Shown here one piece after another: positions 60,788 to 64,000 of a DNA stretch of 64,000 bases; the stretch's first letter is position 1; the number at the start of each line of letters is the position of its first letter. Both the position numbers and the translations under genes were made by a program. The stretch is from Algoriphagus faecimaris. GTDB taxonomy: Bacteria; Bacteroidota; Bacteroidia; Cytophagales; Cyclobacteriaceae. The stretch lies in NCBI RefSeq assembly GCF_900101705.1, contig NZ_FNAC01000010.1, positions 62,001-126,000 on the forward strand, in the 5' to 3' direction. The notes beneath the pieces were generated by a model that searched no databases, had not been told where the DNA came from, and was given only the letters and a program-made list of their open reading frames with translations.

Positions 60788-61458
60788 GTTGGTGGCCATT
60801 CAAAAAGAAAGCCCGCTTTCAAAAACAGGAATTCGTCAGCGATTTTGTTCAAAATGCCTCAAAACCTATCCCGGGGCAACGAGCTATTTCACAATTGGAA
60901 TTTGTGGTTTTGGATACGGAAACTAGCGGCCTGAATAGTCAAAAGGATCAGATTTTGTCTTTCGGTGCGGTGAAAATTATCCGTAAGTCTATTGTCATAT
61001 CATCTGGTGTGGAGTGGTATCCTGAGATTGAAGTCAAAGGAGAACGCGCTGCAACTATCCACGGTCTTGTCAAGACGTCCAATCAACTGGAGCATTCCAT
61101 TTTTATGAAGAAAATAACCGATTATTTGGGAGGAGCTATTTTGGTAGGCCATCATGTAGGCTTTGACCTTGAGATGCTGCTACAGTTGGGTAGAAGGTTT
61201 GGGTTGGATACTTTTCCAAATTCGGTGATTGATACTCAGAACTTTGCATTGAGGCTGGAGCAAGGGCCCCAGGCGAATTTTGGGCAGTTTAGACCTGAGG
61301 AATATAGCCTTGACCGGGTTTGCGAGCGATACAATATACCCTTGGAAGATAGGCATACTGCCTCCGGAGATGCGTTTTTGACTGCGCAGCTATTTTTAAA
61401 ACTGCTACAGCTGGCCCAAAAGAAAGGAATCAATACCTATCAAGAGCTGATTCGTTGA
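60784..61458 (+). CDS. DnaQ-like 3'-5' exonuclease (DEDDh)
   Basis: 224 residues. Exo I VVLDTETSGLNSQKDQILSF (D, E), Exo II VGHHVGFDLEM (D), and Exo III DRHTASGDAFLTAQLF (H, D) are complete, so it should be active on DNA or RNA ends. The N-terminal ~35 residues are basic and amphipathic (WWPFKKKARFQKQ). It overlaps the DUF294 gene and belongs to the same conserved neighbourhood as in proteobacterial acetate clusters; the reason for the link is unknown. It is not the polymerase III epsilon subunit by context. Confidence 0.92.
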   Translation: MSWWPFKKKARFQKQEFVSDFVQNASKPIPGQRAISQLEFVVLDTETSGLNSQKDQILSFGAVKIIRKSIVISSGVEWYPEIEVKGERAATIHGLVKTSNQLEHSIFMKKITDYLGGAILVGHHVGFDLEMLLQLGRRFGLDTFPNSVIDTQNFALRLEQGPQANFGQFRPEEYSLDRVCERYNIPLEDRHTASGDAFLTAQLFLKLLQLAQKKGINTYQELIR

Positions 61459-62862
61459 TTATTTCCATTGGATACCTACTTTCCCTTTGCCTTGTATATA
61501 AATCCGGATTCCATTTGCTGTAGGGTAAAATCCCTCCGGGACAATCTTCAGGTTTTCGATCTGTAAATCAGCGATAGGGGTACTCAATCCTAGGCGGTCA
61601 CGGACTCCCTCTGTACTTTCCTCAAGTAAATCTCCAATAGGGAAAATGGCCATTTTTTCAATTTGACGAATGATTTTCCGCTTTTTCAAGGCGATTCCAA
61701 TCTTGGCTTTAGACTGCTCGCTGATTACTTTGAAATTGATGTCCTCGAAAATCAAGGCCTGTAGCTCTTCATCAAAGGCAGGTTTTCCGACGACAAAGAG
61801 CTTTCCTTCGATGGGATCTCCATTATTCCTCTCGGCAAGGAAATCCGTCTCTATAGCAAGGAGCTCTCCAAATGCGCTGGACTGAAGTTGGTCCAGTGTA
61901 AGAATCGTTTTGCTGTCAACACGAAAGCTCTTGCCATTGAGATTGGCGCCTAGGATTTCATCTAGCTCATCATAGGATATACTGGCGGGTAGGAGAAGTT
62001 CTAGTTTATTGTCTCCGGAGAAGTTGGGGCTGAGTGCAGGCAGAGGAAAAGCCCTGCTAGGAATGGCATCAGCGGGATGACTTTGGATTTTACCGTTCAA
62101 TCCCAGCCATACGGTAAAGTTTTCATTTTTATCAAAAAACTCCTTGAAATTTACCTGTTCAGGTCGGATCGAAAAGCCGGTACTCCCCTGCTGCCAGTTT
62201 ACCTCAAAAGGCCGACCTACCTGCTCCCAAGCTAGGTCTACCAGTGGTTTTAGGTTAAATAGCTTTTTGTCGTCTTGTAAATTTTGGGCAGCCCATCTTT
62301 TCAGTTCCCGCTCTAGCATGCCACTGAGGTCTACCTGCATACCTAATATATCGAAGTTCAGTTTTCCTCCTAAGTCTAAAAGTTCGAAGTCTTTAATACT
62401 GACCGTCCAGTCGGGATTGATTTCGGGATTGAGTTTGAAAACAGGTGAAAATTCCGTGTCAAGAGGAGCTTTTCCTCTAAATAAACTACCGAGGCCATTT
62501 TTGGACAAGCCCACCTCTCCTTTCACTCTCATCGGAAGCTTTAGGGTCATCTGCTGGCTATCCAATGCAGCCACTGCTATTGATCCGTTTCGGGTGAGTT
62601 TGAGACTGCCTACGATACCGCTACCAAATTCTGTTTGGTCTTGATCGAGTAAAACCTCGGGGATTTGGCTATTGATGATTCGATGGAGCGTTTCTTTAGG
62701 GAATACAAAAGGAACATTAACCTCAGAATCCGGACTCGGAGGCTGGGGTAATGGGCCTGGGTTTGAGATATCCAAGCTTTTACATCCCACCAAAACTAGT
62801 AGCAAGAAAATCGACTGAATGATGTATTTTTGCAATTGAGTTGCGAAATGTATTTTTGTCAT
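61459..62862 (-). CDS. DUF4403 lipoprotein
   Basis: 467 residues from ATG at 62862 (TKIHFATQLQKYIIQSIFLL, lipobox LVLVGC with lipid cysteine C27); the frame runs 51 codons further up, but that would bury the signal and cross the divergent ytxJ promoter. The body shows repeated lipid-binding-like beta segments typical of DUF4403, a Bacteroidota family of unknown function. It is probably attached to a membrane facing the periplasm. It is convergent with the exonuclease gene, the stops abutting (61458/61459). Confidence 0.88.
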   Translation of the reverse strand: MTKIHFATQLQKYIIQSIFLLLVLVGCKSLDISNPGPLPQPPSPDSEVNVPFVFPKETLHRIINSQIPEVLLDQDQTEFGSGIVGSLKLTRNGSIAVAALDSQQMTLKLPMRVKGEVGLSKNGLGSLFRGKAPLDTEFSPVFKLNPEINPDWTVSIKDFELLDLGGKLNFDILGMQVDLSGMLERELKRWAAQNLQDDKKLFNLKPLVDLAWEQVGRPFEVNWQQGSTGFSIRPEQVNFKEFFDKNENFTVWLGLNGKIQSHPADAIPSRAFPLPALSPNFSGDNKLELLLPASISYDELDEILGANLNGKSFRVDSKTILTLDQLQSSAFGELLAIETDFLAERNNGDPIEGKLFVVGKPAFDEELQALIFEDINFKVISEQSKAKIGIALKKRKIIRQIEKMAIFPIGDLLEESTEGVRDRLGLSTPIADLQIENLKIVPEGFYPTANGIRIYIQGKGKVGIQWK

Positions 62863-62928
62863 CTGTGATTCATCTGAAGGGAACTTAAAACTCCCTGCAA
62901 GTATTGACCCAAATAAGGAAAAATTGAA

Positions 62929-63267
62929 ATGAACTGGAATAAAATAACACAAAGTGCCCAAATTGATGAGATCAAAGCGATCAGCATGCAGCGTCCGGTC
63001 TTGATTTTTAAGCACAGTACCCGCTGCTCCATCAGTAGTATGTCATTAGACCGCTTGGTGCGCAATTGGAAAACAGAAGATGAAGAAAGACTAACACCCT
63101 TTGTCTTGGATTTGATTGCTTATCGAGACCTTTCGGATCAAATCGAGAAAGAGTTTGGCGTGTATCATCAATCTCCTCAGGTGATCTTGATCAAAGAGGG
63201 AAAGGCGATTTACGATGAAAGTCATTTTGGGATTTCTTATCCTAATATCATGAAGCAGTTGAAATAA
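62929..63267 (+). CDS. ytxJ: Bacillithiol-system protein YtxJ-like
   Basis: 112 residues, thioredoxin-like fold with a single active-site-type cysteine C33 (IFKHSTRCSISSMSL) in place of CxxC. It then has YRDLSDQIEKEFGVYHQSPQ with the cis-proline region, and the ending ISYPNIMKQL. YtxJ proteins are thought to exchange bacillithiol (monothiol bacilliredoxin). Its presence suggests that this organism makes bacillithiol, as many Bacteroidota do. It is divergent from DUF4403, 66 bp away. Confidence 0.9.
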   Translation: MNWNKITQSAQIDEIKAISMQRPVLIFKHSTRCSISSMSLDRLVRNWKTEDEERLTPFVLDLIAYRDLSDQIEKEFGVYHQSPQVILIKEGKAIYDESHFGISYPNIMKQLK

Positions 63268-63382
63268 TTTTTAAACAGGAATTTTGCCATTTATCCTAGC
63301 TAGACCCCATTCTAATTTTTTTAGGAAAGCGGACTAAACCTTTGCCTTTTGCAATCAGTCAAAGAGAGACAAATTGCATCAT

Positions 63383-64000
63383 ATGAAAAAGAAGTACCCA
63401 TTTATAACGCTGATTTTTAGCTTTTTATTAGTTTTCTCAGTGTTTGCTCAGCGCCCGGAGGGACAGGAGCTTAAATTTACCGGGACGGTCGTGGATGGAA
63501 GCATCAACAAACCCATGGCCGGCGCCAATATTTTGGTCAAAACAGTGACGGACTCATTACTTCGTGGAGGGGTGACGGACGGGCAAGGAAAATTTGAGGT
63601 CATCCGTCCGGATATCCCACAGGTGAAGGTGGAGATTACTTTCATCGGCTATCGCACAGTGACCAAAATACATTCGATCAGAGAACCACTTAATCTTGGT
63701 GAAATTGTCCTTTTAGAGGACACCAAAGTACTGGGAGAAGTCATTATCGAAGGACAGGTACCTGTCGGAGAAATGAAAGGTGATACCACTTCATTCAATG
63801 CCAATGCTTTTAAAACACAGGAAAATGCACAGGCGGAAGATTTGATTCGAAAAATGCCTGGAATCACCATGCAGGGAGGACAGATTCAGGCCCAAGGAGA
63901 GGCTGTGCAGAAAATACTGGTAGATGGTCGGGAGTTTTTTGGGAATGACCCAAACATTGCTTTGAGAAATTTGCCTGCCGATGCGATCGACCGTGTCGAA
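63383..64000 (+). CDS. Outer-membrane TonB-receptor-like beta-barrel protein, 5' part only
   Basis: 206 residues visible, open to the window edge. Signal peptide PFITLIFSFLLVFSVFAQ, then a carboxypeptidase-regulatory-like domain (FTGTVVDGSINKPMAGANIL, about 30-110), then a plug-like region (AEDLIRKMPGITMQGGQIQA, ILVDGREFFGNDP). This order is that of the outer membrane beta-barrel family (OMP_b-brl_3) related to SusC-type receptors. The ligand is unknown and the barrel is outside the window. Confidence 0.9.
   Translation, partial: MKKKYPFITLIFSFLLVFSVFAQRPEGQELKFTGTVVDGSINKPMAGANILVKTVTDSLLRGGVTDGQGKFEVIRPDIPQVKVEITFIGYRTVTKIHSIREPLNLGEIVLLEDTKVLGEVIIEGQVPVGEMKGDTTSFNANAFKTQENAQAEDLIRKMPGITMQGGQIQAQGEAVQKILVDGREFFGNDPNIALRNLPADAIDRVE

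Overview
The window comes from a Bacteroidota chromosome, most likely order Cytophagales and probably near Cyclobacteriaceae/Algoriphagus. Supporting signs are PorP/SprF proteins with a SprB-repeat adhesin carrying a gliding-type (CHU_C, type B) type IX secretion tail, a TonB-receptor-like protein with an N-terminal carboxypeptidase-regulatory-like domain, BatD, DUF4403 and YtxJ proteins, -7 elements of the form TAnnTTTG (several with a TTG 18-21 bp upstream), and few Shine-Dalgarno sequences. The placement is inferred from gene content. I see no tRNA, rRNA, CRISPR array, prophage or complete insertion sequence.

Layout. 1-3437 (minus): a small CPPxC-tailed protein, a seven-helix membrane protein, a NarL-type histidine kinase and response regulator, and a Gfo/Idh/MocA oxidoreductase cut by the window edge. 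3564-7457 (minus): a cytochrome c maturation operon (ccmC, a CcmD-like gene, a cysteine-type ccmE, ccmF). 7585-11458 (minus): dicarboxylate/amino-acid symporter, aroC, batD. 11573-13525: a small conserved-looking ORF, then glnK-amt. 13809-16571: nucleotidyltransferase, higBA toxin-antitoxin, recF. 16663-21855: PDH E1 alpha, TPR protein, ribH, lysC and small proteins. 21860-27702: a SIMPL gene interrupted by an in-frame amber codon, an M14 peptidase divergent from a dipeptide epimerase, and an OmpR-type two-component pair. 27899-34767: lysA and a porP / SprB-like adhesin / porP cassette. 34823-43741: FeS photolyase, porin, MscS channel, TolB-like lipoprotein, M28 peptidase, P-type ATPase. 43873-49331: pheS, LOG protein, an unknown, ruvB, apbE, ZIP transporter.

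49477-61458 is one plus-strand acetate module: an orphan InsA-like DNA-binding protein, outer-membrane porin, DUF4212 plus Na+/solute symporter, a small membrane protein, an SLC-STAC histidine kinase (CrbS-like), a receiver-only response regulator, acetyl-CoA synthetase, a cNMP/CBS/DUF294 protein and a DnaQ-like exonuclease. Together they would take acetate across both membranes, sense it, and activate it to acetyl-CoA. The window ends with DUF4403, YtxJ and the start of an outer-membrane beta-barrel protein.

Points most worth following up: the amber codon in the SIMPL gene at the end of a 14-bp direct repeat; the CxxxY CcmE; the orphan InsA-like gene heading an acetate regulon whose response regulator lacks a DNA-binding domain; and the porP-adhesin-porP cassette, whose second and third genes share upstream sequence elements.
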